Below are positions 26,813-35,121 of a stretch of DNA of 64,000 bases, in pieces. The translations under genes were made by a program, and so were the position numbers. The DNA comes from Desulfobacteraceae bacterium (GTDB taxonomy: Bacteria > Desulfobacterota > Desulfobacteria > Desulfobacterales > Desulfosalsimonadaceae), in assembly GCA_011389515.1 (NCBI GenBank), contig JAABUA010000006.1, forward strand, positions 1 to 64,000. The letters run 5' to 3'. The notes below the pieces were generated by a model. That model was not told the DNA's origin. It did not search any database and saw only the letters and a list, made by a program, of their open reading frames with translations. The first letter of the stretch is position 1, and the number at the start of each line of letters is the position of its first letter.

Positions 26813-27898
26813 TCAATCATCGGCTTCATCCGGCTGAAAATAGTAGGAATCAAAATCCGGTATTTCTTTTTCCAGAAAGGATTTCATTTTCTTTACGATA
26901 TTTTTCTCCAGCTGCCGGACTCTTTCCCTGGAGATGGCATACTTGTCACCGATTTCCTGGAGCGTTTCCGGCGTATCCGTAAATACCCGCTTTTCAAAAA
27001 TGTCCAGTTCCCTTTCATTGAGCTGCTTTTTGAACGCCTCTACTTTGCTTCGAAGGAGGACTTCCAGTTCTTTTTTGGCGACCTGGCTTTCCACGGACTC
27101 CTCGTCCGAGCTGAAAAACGCCCCTCTTTCCGTATCGGAATCATCCTTCATGGGCTCATCCAAAGACATATCCCAGCTGTCGAGACGCTGTCCCATATCC
27201 CGGATTTCCTGCTCGGACACCCCGAGCCGTTCGGACAACAGCTTTGTTTCAGGCAAAAATCCCTGATCGATAAGCTTTTGCCTTTCCTTTTTGAGCTTGA
27301 AAAAAAGCTTGCGCTGCCCCTGCGTCGTACCGATTTTCACCAGGCGCCAGTTGTCCATGATGAACTTCAGAATATAGGCCTTGATCCAGAAGGCGGCGTA
27401 ATAGGAAAATTTGACATTCTTGTATGGATCGAATTTCTGCACGGCCTGCATCAGACCAATATTCCCCTCCTGGATCAGGTCCATCAGGTTCTGCATCCAT
27501 GTCCGCTGAAACTCCATGGCGATTTTCACGACCAGCCGAAGGTTTGAGGCGGCGAGAAGAAATGCGGCATCCGGGTCATTTTCTTCCTGTACGAGCCTTC
27601 CGAGTTCGATTTCTTCTTCCCGGGTAAGAAGCCGGTAGCGGCTGACTTCATTTAAATACCGCTGCAGCGGGTCATACGGAACAAGGCTTGTCTGGCTTGA
27701 AGAATTGGCGACGGCATCCTTAAGTTTTTCAACGACATCGATCTGTTCGGCCGGCTGAAGCGCGGGATCTTCAGGTATTTCTTCAACGATACTCTCGTCC
27801 GTATCCTCTGCCGCACCCCCCGATATATCGTCCGCCATGCGTTCCTTTTTTTGGTTTTTCTTCATCATTTCTGAAATTTCCGCAAAGCACGCACCCAA
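26813..27898 (-). CDS. RNA polymerase sigma factor, RpoH-like (sigma-70 family)
   Basis: A 361-residue sigma-70 family factor. Region 2 is clear: DLIQEGNIGLMQAVQKFDPY and FSYYAAFWIKAYILKFIMDN. It is followed by the RpoH-box-like segment GTTQGQRKLFFKLKK, which points to the heat-shock (RpoH) class rather than RpoD or RpoS. Region 4 has ETLQEIGDKYAISRERVRQL. An acidic about 75-residue N-terminal extension precedes region 1.2/2, longer than in E. coli RpoH. The protein would redirect polymerase to stress promoters. It begins an operon with the TPR and LolB-like lipoproteins. Confidence 0.85.
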   Translation of the reverse strand: MGACFAEISEMMKKNQKKERMADDISGGAAEDTDESIVEEIPEDPALQPAEQIDVVEKLKDAVANSSSQTSLVPYDPLQRYLNEVSRYRLLTREEEIELGRLVQEENDPDAAFLLAASNLRLVVKIAMEFQRTWMQNLMDLIQEGNIGLMQAVQKFDPYKNVKFSYYAAFWIKAYILKFIMDNWRLVKIGTTQGQRKLFFKLKKERQKLIDQGFLPETKLLSERLGVSEQEIRDMGQRLDSWDMSLDEPMKDDSDTERGAFFSSDEESVESQVAKKELEVLLRSKVEAFKKQLNERELDIFEKRVFTDTPETLQEIGDKYAISRERVRQLEKNIVKKMKSFLEKEIPDFDSYYFQPDEADD

Positions 27899-28080
27899 GT
27901 AAATTCACGAGGGTGCTCAAAATTTATCTGGCATCAAAACAAAACATTCCCATCGATAAAACAACTTGCAACCGATCTGTACCGCAAGCAACGCTGCAAT
28001 CACGCATGATTATATTTTATGTGGACAAAAAACACAATCAATGTTAAAAATTCTCTTCTTTAACTTCCTGCCTTCCTTGC

Positions 28081-28157
<77 letters not shown>

Positions 28158-28166
28158 ATAAAATCA

Positions 28167-28193
28167 ATGGGTTACGAATGCATCGTAGCCCAT
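28167..28193 (+). terminator. Hairpin downstream of tRNA-Arg
   Basis: ATGGGTTACGA (28167-28177) pairs with TCGTAGCCCAT (28183-28193) around a 5-base loop, with one G-T pair. The downstream run is TTGGTTTTGTG rather than a pure T tract, so termination may be weak. It lies just inside the presumed island, so the tRNA now depends on an island-derived end signal. Confidence 0.5.
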
Positions 28194-28343
28194 TCTTGGT
28201 TTTGTGTGTTTTTGGAACACAAAAAGAATACAAATTTTTATATTTTTCACACTCGCCCTCTGTAACATTATTATGCGTTCACGGCATCATGAATCGTCAT
28301 GGTTCAACAAACTTTCCAAAAAAATTGCGCTCGTGGAAACGTG

Positions 28344-28412
28344 ATAACCTCGTAAAAAGTCGATTTTGGACGGCAAAGAAAAAAGTTCAAGATCAAGGCG
28401 CGTGACGAAACC
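28344..28412. repeat. Possible half of a dispersed repeat family
   Basis: The segment from AACCTCGTAAAAAGTCG to AGGCGCGTGACGAAACC resembles, from memory, one arm of a dispersed palindromic repeat often found between genes in Desulfobacteraceae. The matching arm (a copy ending GACTTTTTACGAGG) is not present here, so this would be a truncated copy. Assignment is from recall, not from a second copy in this window. Confidence 0.25.
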
Positions 28413-28776
28413 CCATGCATGTTGATACAAAGCTCTTCACCTCGGCCCCGACTCTTACGTATTGCCCCACGGTAAACCTTTCCCTCGCTGTTTGAATTAA
28501 TTTCAAGATAATCGCCACAGATACAGTGTTCCCGATAAGGTTGGAATAGTGAATTACATGGCCGGCGTATTTCCACGCACATAACAGACGGCTGTCACCA
28601 AATTACACATTTGCAGCATTTGACTGTAACAAAATAATACGCTCAAGATAGAGAAAAACAACCCTGTTCTTGTAAAAATCCCAAAAGGCGCCGTACTTCC
28701 AGAAAAAGTTGCGGATCGAGGGAGAGTCAAGCATAATGGTCATCAAGCAATTCTTTTAAAAACCCCCGGAGGTAAC

Positions 28777-28990
28777 ATGTGCGGCAGATCGTTCTATACA
28801 GCAACATCGAGCAAATCAAATCCCATTTCCCCATAGACAGGGTCGTATGTAAATCCGAGCCCAAATTACAACGTGACCCCGATCCAAAAGGTGCTTTCAA
28901 TTGTCAAACAGGAAGGACATAACGTCCTGGAAAAGCCGAACTTGAGTGCCGTGACCATGGAAGGGGGAGAGTTTATGATGAGTTTATGAT
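28777..28990 (+). pseudogene. Decayed SRAP (YedK/HMCES-like) gene remnant
   Basis: An ATG at 28777 with a good GGAGG ribosome site opens MCGRSFYTA, matching the start of SRAP proteins, whose Cys2 is the catalytic residue that crosslinks to abasic DNA. After about 12 codons the similarity jumps to another frame (SNIEQIKSHFPIDR) and then again to a frame reading PNYNVTPIQKVLSIVKQEG, which matches the SRAP motif PxYNxxPTQ. Stops interrupt the first frame, and the usual RWGLxPxW block and remaining about 150 residues are missing. It is therefore a truncated, doubly frameshifted relic. Confidence 0.65.
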
Positions 28991-29031
28991 GGGCTTGACA
29001 AATAGTAAAAGTGCGGTTAAATAGGTCTCAG

Positions 29032-29245
29032 ATGTTCAAGGTGTCCATTTGGACACCGGAAACGATCGGGATTCGGTAATCAAAGATTTTCGGTCGTTTC
29101 TGAAAGGGAATCCCGTGAAAATCGGGAGCGGTCCCGCCGCTGTCATCGGGGACGAAATCCGCAAAATGCCACTGCCGGGGAAAACTTCGGTGGGAAGGTG
29201 CGGAAATTAGGATGATCCGTGAGCCAGAAGACCTGCCTTGAACAT
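29032..29245 (+). promoter_or_regulatory. Cobalamin (B12) riboswitch
   Basis: The aptamer core is clear: AGGGAATCCCGTGAAAATC at about 29104, GCGGTCCCGCCGCTGTCA at about 29129, GCCACTG near 29168, and the B12 box AGCCAGAAGACCTGCC at about 29222-29237. A closing stem P1 pairs ATGTTCAAGG (29032-29041) with CCTTGAACAT (29236-29245), and a second stem pairs GAAACGATCG with CGGTCGTTTC (about 29062-29097). Cobalamin riboswitches repress B12 synthesis and uptake genes when the cofactor is abundant. It precedes the whole cobalamin operon, with a terminator between it and the first gene. Confidence 0.95.
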
Positions 29246-29316
29246 ATGGTATGACGTATGCGCGTGGAAACGCATGTCATGCACTACATATGAAGGGGCC
29301 AAGAAAACTGGGTGCA

Positions 29317-29360
29317 GCCCTCTATGAACCATTAACAATGGTTTGTAGAGGGCTTTTTTT
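29317..29360 (+). terminator. Intrinsic terminator, expression platform of the B12 riboswitch
   Basis: GCCCTCTA (29317-29324) and TAGAGGGC (29346-29353) form the base of a stem that continues with ACCATT/AATGGT, followed by TTTTTTT at 29354-29360. An intervening hairpin uses CATATG at 29243-29248 and 29287-29292; its first copy overlaps the 3' strand of P1. Ligand-dependent switching between these pairings would decide whether transcription reaches cbiK. Confidence 0.88.
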
Positions 29361-29421
29361 ATTTAGTGCTTTGATTGTTGGACAGAATTTCTAAGAAACC
29401 AGGAAATGGAAAGGAAGGCAC

Positions 29422-30324
29422 ATGAAACAACGCATCGCAGCTATTATAGTATTGGTCGTTTGTACGTTTATCGTTTGGAACGGGGCTGCTTTGGCATATC
29501 CGGGTCATGGAGAGACATCCCAGAAAATCGCCATACTTCTTGTGACCTTCGGGTCGAGTTACCCGGAGGCGCAAAAGGCGTTTGATACCATCGATGAAAG
29601 AGTGCGAAATGCGTTTCCGGACAAGGAAATCCGCTGGGCATACACGTCCCGGATGATCCGCAACAAGATGGCGGGGGAAGGCATGGATATTCTATCTCCG
29701 GAGCAGGCCCTGGCGCAACTGGCCGATGACGGGTTCACCAAAGTGGCCGTCCAATCTTTGCACGTGATCATGGGGAGCGAATACCATTATCTTGTGTCGG
29801 TGGCCCGGGCTTTTGAAAGCATGGGCAAGGGGTTTGACGTCATAAGCGTGGGAATGCCGCTTCTGGCAGGACAGGGAGCGATGGACAGGTCTGTGGCGGC
29901 GGTCAAAGCGATCATCCCTCCGGAAAGAAATACAGACGAGGCGGTTGTTTTGGTGGGGCACGGCTCGGCGCATCCGGCAAACGCGTCATATGCCGCACTC
30001 ATGTGGCAACTGCAGGTGGATGATCCAAATATCCATATCGGGGCGATCTCGGCGTTTCCGGAAATGGAAGATATTCTCGAACGTCTTAAGGCAAACGAAA
30101 TAAGCAAGGTGTGGTTGATGCCGTTCATGTCGGTTGCAGGGGATCACTCGCAAAATGACATTTTCGGGGATGATGACGATTCCTGGCAGTCGGTGTTTAC
30201 GGAAGCAGGGATTGAGGTGGATGCTGTGAAAAAGGGTGTGGCCGAATATGACGTGTTTGTGGATGTGTGGATTGAGCATTTGAAAGAAGCACTGTCGAAG
30301 TTGCAGGGAGCGAAGGAAGCATAA
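29422..30324 (+). CDS. cbiK: Periplasmic CbiK-type sirohydrochlorin cobaltochelatase (CbiKP-like)
   Basis: A 300-residue CbiK-family chelatase. A signal peptide (MKQRIAAIIVLVVCTFIVWNG with cleavage near ALAYPG) predicts export, as in the periplasmic CbiKP of Desulfovibrio vulgaris. The chelatase body shows ILLVTFGSSYPEAQKAFD, the metal histidine region VVLVGHGSAHPANA and the second histidine in MSVAGDHSQNDI. Cytoplasmic CbiK inserts cobalt into sirohydrochlorin at the start of the anaerobic B12 route; an exported version may instead serve metal or tetrapyrrole uptake. It is the first gene after the riboswitch and lies one base from the transporter permease gene. Confidence 0.9.
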   Translation: MKQRIAAIIVLVVCTFIVWNGAALAYPGHGETSQKIAILLVTFGSSYPEAQKAFDTIDERVRNAFPDKEIRWAYTSRMIRNKMAGEGMDILSPEQALAQLADDGFTKVAVQSLHVIMGSEYHYLVSVARAFESMGKGFDVISVGMPLLAGQGAMDRSVAAVKAIIPPERNTDEAVVLVGHGSAHPANASYAALMWQLQVDDPNIHIGAISAFPEMEDILERLKANEISKVWLMPFMSVAGDHSQNDIFGDDDDSWQSVFTEAGIEVDAVKKGVAEYDVFVDVWIEHLKEALSKLQGAKEA

Positions 30325-30325
30325 C

Positions 30326-31390
30326 ATGCGCGTTACGTTCCTACAGTCATTGCGTCACCGGGCATTGTGGCCGCAGGTGGCGGTCCTTGCGGTGGTGCTG
30401 GTGGCGGCAATGGCCGGTGCGGCCGGTATGGGCTACATCGAGGTTGGGTACCATGAGATCGTCCGCATTGTTCTTTCCGCCGTAACCGGTGGCGAGGCGT
30501 TTGCCGGGCAGCCAATCGAAACCGCAACCCGGGCCGTGGTGCTGGAGGTTCGGCTGCCGAGAATTATCACGGCGGTTGCCGTGGGCGGATCGCTGGCCGT
30601 GGCCGGGGCCGTTTTTCAGGGGATACTATTAAATCCGCTTGCCGATCCCTATACCCTGGGCGTGTCATCCGGGGCAGCGTTCGGGGCATGCGCGGCGCTG
30701 CTTTTAAATGTCTCCATGCTGGGCGTTTTCTCGGTTCCGTTGTTTGCGTTTGCCGGGGCGGTGATCACGCTTCTGGTGGTCATGTACCTGGCGTCTTCGG
30801 CCGGCGGGTTTTCGTCGAACAACCTGATACTGTCCGGGATTATCGTGGCGGCCATTTTGTCTGCCGGGATCAGCTTTTTCAAATACGCGGCCGACGAGCG
30901 GGTCTCGGTTCTCATATTCTGGCTGATGGGAAGCCTTTCGGCCCGGACGTGGACCGATGCCATGTTTGCCTCCAGTGTGCTGCTTGGCGGGAGCGCGGTC
31001 TGCTTTTTTTTCGCCCGGGATCTAAACCTGATGTCTCTGGGGACGCGCACGGCAACCTCGCTTGGCGTGGACGTGCGCCGTTTGTCCCCGCTGCTGCTGG
31101 TGTGCGCCAGTTTGATGGCGGCCATCTGCGTGTCGATTACCGGGATTATCGGGTTTGTGGGGCTGTTGATACCGCATTTGGTGAGAAGTATTTCCGGCCC
31201 GGACAACAGCCGTCTGATCCCTTTGTCCATGCTGACCGGGGGGATTCTTCTGCTTGCCGCAGACACCCTGACCCGGGCGGTGCTTCCCGAAGAGCTCCCC
31301 ATTGGCGTGCTCACGGCGCTTATTGGCGGGCCGTTCTTCTGCTATATTTTTCGAAAACGGCAGATGCAGGCGATGGTGCATGATGCTTGA
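30326..31390 (+). CDS. btuC: FecCD/BtuC-family ABC transporter permease
   Basis: A 354-residue integral membrane permease of the BtuC/FecCD class with about ten helices and the family blocks RLPRIITAVAVGGSLAVAGA, NPLADPYTLGVSSGAAFGA and GLLIPHLVRSISGPDNSRLI (coupling region). With the next two genes it forms a complete uptake system. The riboswitch and B12 operon make a corrinoid the likely cargo, although the family also moves haem and siderophores. Symbol assigned from context. Confidence 0.85.
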   Translation: MRVTFLQSLRHRALWPQVAVLAVVLVAAMAGAAGMGYIEVGYHEIVRIVLSAVTGGEAFAGQPIETATRAVVLEVRLPRIITAVAVGGSLAVAGAVFQGILLNPLADPYTLGVSSGAAFGACAALLLNVSMLGVFSVPLFAFAGAVITLLVVMYLASSAGGFSSNNLILSGIIVAAILSAGISFFKYAADERVSVLIFWLMGSLSARTWTDAMFASSVLLGGSAVCFFFARDLNLMSLGTRTATSLGVDVRRLSPLLLVCASLMAAICVSITGIIGFVGLLIPHLVRSISGPDNSRLIPLSMLTGGILLLAADTLTRAVLPEELPIGVLTALIGGPFFCYIFRKRQMQAMVHDA

Positions 31391-32165
31391 AGTCAATGGG
31401 GTCTCCTATACCTATGGTGACAGGAAAGCCGGGATTTGGGTGCTTGAAAATATCTTTGCGTCGTTTAAGCCGGGGCATTTTTACGGGATTATCGGCCCCA
31501 ACGGATGCGGCAAGAGCACTTTACTGGATCTGCTGTGCGGGCACAAATCCCCTGACCGGGGGTCTGTGTCATTCGAGGGGCGTTTATTGTCTGCTTACGG
31601 TAAAAAGGTGCTGGCCCGAAATATCGCGCTGGTTCCGCAGTCGTTGTCCCTTAATTTTCCCTATACCGCAAGGGAAGTGGTCACCATGGGGCGATACCCC
31701 CATCTGGGGCGGTTTGCCGCGCCCACCGCAGAAGATATAAATTGTGTGGCGTCGGTGTTTGATCAGTGCAACGCTCAGTCGCTTGCGCCGCGCTACATGA
31801 CCGAGCTTTCCGGCGGGGAAAAGCAGCGTGTGGTATTTGCCCGGGCGCTTGCGCAGGATACCCCGGTGCTGCTGCTGGATGAGCCGTGCGCCAACCTGGA
31901 TGTTCGCTATGCCTTGCTGCTTTTGGATATTGCGGCAGAAAAGGTGCGGGAGGAAAAACGAACGGTGGTGGCCGTGATGCACGATATCAATCTGGCGGCG
32001 CGTTATTGTGATCAGTTGATATTTATGAAGGCCGGCAGGATACAGGCGGCAGGGGCGACGGGGAAGGTTCTTGATGAGGACATTCTAAAGAGTATTTTCG
32101 GGGTGAAAGCAAAACTTGTCGTGGAGCCTGCGATTGGGGCGCCGCAGGTGGTTTTTTTAAGGTGA
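31380..32165 (+). CDS. btuD: BtuD/FecE-type ABC transporter ATPase
   Basis: ATPase partner of the upstream permease. It has Walker A GPNGCGKSTLLDLL, the Q-loop region LVPQSLSLNF, the signature ELSGGEKQRV and Walker B VLLLDEPCANLD followed by the switch histidine in VAVMHDINLAARY. The frame is open upstream, but the tandem ATG ATG at 31380/31383 (MMLEVNGVSY) is the natural start and overlaps the permease stop, suggesting translational coupling. About 261 residues, usual for the family. Confidence 0.9.
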   Translation: MMLEVNGVSYTYGDRKAGIWVLENIFASFKPGHFYGIIGPNGCGKSTLLDLLCGHKSPDRGSVSFEGRLLSAYGKKVLARNIALVPQSLSLNFPYTAREVVTMGRYPHLGRFAAPTAEDINCVASVFDQCNAQSLAPRYMTELSGGEKQRVVFARALAQDTPVLLLDEPCANLDVRYALLLLDIAAEKVREEKRTVVAVMHDINLAARYCDQLIFMKAGRIQAAGATGKVLDEDILKSIFGVKAKLVVEPAIGAPQVVFLR

Positions 32166-33112
32166 TGGGTGATGTGGGGATGGTTTTGAAAACAGTTATT
32201 CTGATTGTTTGTATGGCGTTTTTTCCGGTGATGCAGGCAAGCGGGCATTCGGGCGAAAAGGGGATGGCGCTGTTGGAGAACAATGCCATACGGGACAATG
32301 CGGGGCGGATCGTTTGTGTGGAAAGGCCGTTTACCCGCATTATTTCCCTTTATTCGGCGCATACGGAAAACCTTTTTGATCTGGGGCTCGATGATGAAGT
32401 CATCGGGGTGAGCCGGATAGATGCGTCGATGGAGCGGGCAAAGGGGATAAAAACGTTTTCCGCTCAAAACAGTCCGGAGCGTTTCATCGCGGCCCGGCCG
32501 GACCTGGTGATTGTGCGCCCCATGCTCGACAACGGCTATCCACGGCTCATGGAGCAGCTTTCCGGGTTTGGAATACAGGTGGTCTCCCTGCAGCCGGGGA
32601 ACGTCGAAGAGATGATGACGTACTGGCTTATTTTGGGGCGTCTGTCGGGGCGTGAGGGGGAAGCCGGGGAAATGGTGGCCCGTTTTGAAAAAGGGATCGC
32701 CGAAGCGGGAGCGATCGCGCAAGGGATTGACATGAAGAAGACCGTTTATTTCGAGGCCATTCACATCCGGTTCAAGACGTTTTCCCCGGGGTCCATGCCC
32801 CTTTTTGCACTGGAATATGCCGGGGGGATCAACGCTGCCGAAGATGCAAGGCCGTCGCGGGGAACCAATATCGCAGATTTCGGGATGGAGCGGCTTCTTG
32901 CCAGGGGGGAGGAAATCGATGTCTATCTTGCGCAAACCGGTCACATGAACCAGCCTTCGGTTGCGGCGATCAAAAACGTTCCGGGATATTCGGCTATCCG
33001 GGCGGTAAGAGAGGGTAACATTTACATAGTAGACGAGGCGATCGTGTCGCGTCCCACGCTCCGGCTTCTGGAAGGAATCGAGGCTATCAGGAAGATTCTT
33101 TATGAACAATAA
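32165..33112 (+). CDS. btuF: BtuF/FecB-type periplasmic corrinoid-binding protein
   Basis: Substrate-binding subunit of the same transporter. A signal peptide is visible (MVLKTVILIVCMAFFPVMQ, cleavage near ASG). The two-lobed Fe/B12 binding fold follows, with FTRIISLYSAHTENLFDLGL, RPDLVIVRPMLDN and the C-terminal VPGYSAIRAVREGNIYIVDE. Start codons at 32162 (GTG), 32165 (ATG) and 32180 (ATG) are possible; 32180 gives the cleanest signal peptide. It overlaps the ATPase stop and the following cbiA start. Confidence 0.85.
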   Translation: MGDVGMVLKTVILIVCMAFFPVMQASGHSGEKGMALLENNAIRDNAGRIVCVERPFTRIISLYSAHTENLFDLGLDDEVIGVSRIDASMERAKGIKTFSAQNSPERFIAARPDLVIVRPMLDNGYPRLMEQLSGFGIQVVSLQPGNVEEMMTYWLILGRLSGREGEAGEMVARFEKGIAEAGAIAQGIDMKKTVYFEAIHIRFKTFSPGSMPLFALEYAGGINAAEDARPSRGTNIADFGMERLLARGEEIDVYLAQTGHMNQPSVAAIKNVPGYSAIRAVREGNIYIVDEAIVSRPTLRLLEGIEAIRKILYEQ

Positions 33113-34508
33113 ACAGATAAAGGGGCTGGTCGTGGCGGCACCGGCCAGCAGCAGCGGCAAAACCACATTCACGCTGGGTCTGCTTGCAGCGCTCCGGAAA
33201 AGGGGTTTGCGCGTCGCCCCGTTCAAGGTGGGCCCCGATTTCATCGATCCCGGCCATCACACGCGGATTGCGGGGCATATGAGCCGCAACCTGGACGGGT
33301 GGATGCTGGGCGAAGATCAAAACCGGCGGATTTTTTACCGGTCTGCTGTTGATGCCGATATTGCGGTGGTTGAAGGGGTGATGGGGCTGTTTGACGGGTA
33401 TGACGGCAAAACCGATGCCGGGTCGACCGCGCAGATGGCCAAATGGCTGGGGCTGCCGGTGGTGCTGGTGGTGGACGCCGGAAGCATGGCGAGAAGCTTT
33501 GCCGCCATTGTCCGGGGATTTTACGTATTTGACCCGGCATGCCGCATATGCGGCGTGGTCGCAAACAACGTGGCCGGAATTCGTCATCTTCAATATCTCA
33601 AAGAGGCCATGGCCGGTGAAGCGGTGCCGCTTCTGGGGGGGATTTTCCGCAACAGCGATATCGAAATCCCGAGCCGGCATCTGGGTCTCTATACCGCCGA
33701 TGACCACGTGTTAAAAGACGGCATGATCGACACTCTGGCGCAAATGGTTGAAAACGGAATCGATCTCGATGTGTTGATTAGTGTGTTGCCCGATATTGCC
33801 GTTCATCGGCCCGAAGAACCGGTAGTGCGGGCAGCTGATGTGAAAATCGGGGTGGCGCGGGATAATGCATTTTGTTTTTACTATGAAGAAAACCTGTACA
33901 GCCTGCGGGAAAACGGCTGCGAAATTGTTTTTTTCTCTCCCCTGCATGATGCCCAACCGCCGGGGGGGATCCACGGGATCTATCTGGGCGGTGGGTATCC
34001 GGAGTTGTTTGCCGAAGTTCTGGCGGGAAACACGTCCATGAAGGAAAATATTCGCCGGTTGTGTGAATCGGGGATGCCCGTATACGCCGAGTGCGGCGGG
34101 TTTATGTACTTGTGTGACCACCTGGTTACAACCGGAGGCCAAAAACATGAAATGGCAGGGGTGTTTCCTTTTGAGACCCGGATGCAGAGCAAGCTGGTTT
34201 CATTGGGGTACCGGGAAATCACTTTTGCCGGGGATACACCGGTTGCTCCTGCCGGGGCAAAGGCGCGGGGGCACGAATATCACTATTCCAACCTGGCGGA
34301 AGGTTCCACGCCGCCGCAGGTAAAACAGGTATACGAGACCACGGACAAGGATTCCAAAGACCGAAAATGTCCGGGGTGGCTTGTTTACAAAACGCTTGGA
34401 AGCTATGCGCATCTTCATTTCAGAAGCTGTCCGGAAATCGGTGTGCGCTTCGTCAACCAATGCCGGCAATATAAAAAAGAAAAAGGGAATATAAATGCTG
34501 CCCAATGA
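33102..34508 (+). CDS. cbiA: Cobyrinate a,c-diamide synthase
   Basis: Uses glutamine and ATP to amidate the a and c side chains of cobyrinate. The 468-residue protein starts with the dethiobiotin-synthase-like P-loop APASSSGKTTFTLGLLAAL, then PFKVGPDFIDPGHH, VVEGVMGLFDGYDG and the GATase-like C-terminal domain with YLGGGYPELFAEVLAG, the nucleophile region VYAECGGFMYL and the late histidine in GHEYHYS. The start lies inside the btuF end and the gene overlaps cbiC by 14 bases, so translation is tightly coupled. Confidence 0.95.
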   Translation: MNNKQIKGLVVAAPASSSGKTTFTLGLLAALRKRGLRVAPFKVGPDFIDPGHHTRIAGHMSRNLDGWMLGEDQNRRIFYRSAVDADIAVVEGVMGLFDGYDGKTDAGSTAQMAKWLGLPVVLVVDAGSMARSFAAIVRGFYVFDPACRICGVVANNVAGIRHLQYLKEAMAGEAVPLLGGIFRNSDIEIPSRHLGLYTADDHVLKDGMIDTLAQMVENGIDLDVLISVLPDIAVHRPEEPVVRAADVKIGVARDNAFCFYYEENLYSLRENGCEIVFFSPLHDAQPPGGIHGIYLGGGYPELFAEVLAGNTSMKENIRRLCESGMPVYAECGGFMYLCDHLVTTGGQKHEMAGVFPFETRMQSKLVSLGYREITFAGDTPVAPAGAKARGHEYHYSNLAEGSTPPQVKQVYETTDKDSKDRKCPGWLVYKTLGSYAHLHFRSCPEIGVRFVNQCRQYKKEKGNINAAQ

Positions 34509-35109
34509 AATAGAGAGCAAAAGCTTCGCAATTATCGACGGGGAAGCGGGTCGCCACGGTTTTGACCCAAGGGCATGGAACGTGGTCCGGCGGATGATCC
34601 ACACCAGTGCTGATTTCGACTATATCAAAACCGTCCGGATTCACGAGGGGGCGATTGATGCGGGGATTTCCGCGATTCGAAACGGCTGCCGCGTAGTAAC
34701 GGACACGAACATGATTCGCGCCGGGGTGCGTAAAAAGGATCTGGAAGAATTCGGATGTGAGGTGGTTTGTTTGATGGAGGACCCGAAAGTGACTGAAGCC
34801 GCATCGAAAAATGGGACCACCCGAGCGCTTGCGGCGGTTGATGAGGCTGTCGAAATCATGAAAGGGGGCATTTACGTGGTCGGCAATGCACCGACCGCCC
34901 TGTTGCGGATCATTTCGCTGGTCCGGGAAAATAAAGCTTCGCCGGCCCTGGTGATCGGCCTTCCGGTGGGGTTTGTCAATGCTGCGGAATCCAAGGCGGC
35001 GCTATTGGAAACAGGCATCCCCTATATCACCAATACCGGCAGGAAAGGCGGCTCAAACGTGGCTGCGGCCGTCGTCAACAGCCTGGTGCTGCAGGCAAAA
35101 AGAACATAA
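34495..35109 (+). CDS. cbiC: Precorrin-8X / cobalt-precorrin-8 methylmutase
   Basis: Moves the C-11 methyl group to C-12, giving hydrogenobyrinate or cobyrinate. The 204-residue protein has the family motifs IIDGEAGRHGFDPRAWNVVR, whose histidine region is catalytic, RMIHTSADFDY, and the C-terminal GLPVGFVNAAESKAALLE and TNTGRKGGSNVAAAVVNSL. Length is typical. It is followed 12 bases later by cbiL. Confidence 0.95.
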   Translation: MLPNEIESKSFAIIDGEAGRHGFDPRAWNVVRRMIHTSADFDYIKTVRIHEGAIDAGISAIRNGCRVVTDTNMIRAGVRKKDLEEFGCEVVCLMEDPKVTEAASKNGTTRALAAVDEAVEIMKGGIYVVGNAPTALLRIISLVRENKASPALVIGLPVGFVNAAESKAALLETGIPYITNTGRKGGSNVAAAVVNSLVLQAKRT

Positions 35110-35121
35110 CAGGAGAAATAT

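Larger units (their letters stand above)
28158..28776. other. Gene-free left end of the island
   Basis: 619 bases with no credible gene. It contains a hairpin just after tRNA-Arg (28167-28193) and a repeat-like segment at 28344-28412, both listed separately. The only open frame over 60 codons on the minus strand (28304-28582) has no ribosome site and no recognisable product. The stretch looks like decayed DNA, as expected at the end of an old integrated element. Confidence 0.5.

Noticed and set aside
25745-27547. A 600-codon open frame on the plus strand
   Set aside because: It lies wholly antisense to the TPR lipoprotein and sigma-factor genes, both of which have clear families and ribosome sites; its translation shows no recognisable domain. 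It is a frame shadow.
28304-28582. 92-codon minus-strand frame at the island's left end
   Set aside because: No ribosome site; part of it covers a repeat-like segment. Probably chance.
32012-33244. Minus-strand frame of 410 codons opposite the BtuD/BtuF genes
   Set aside because: The plus-strand genes here have firm motifs and form an operon; the antisense product has none.
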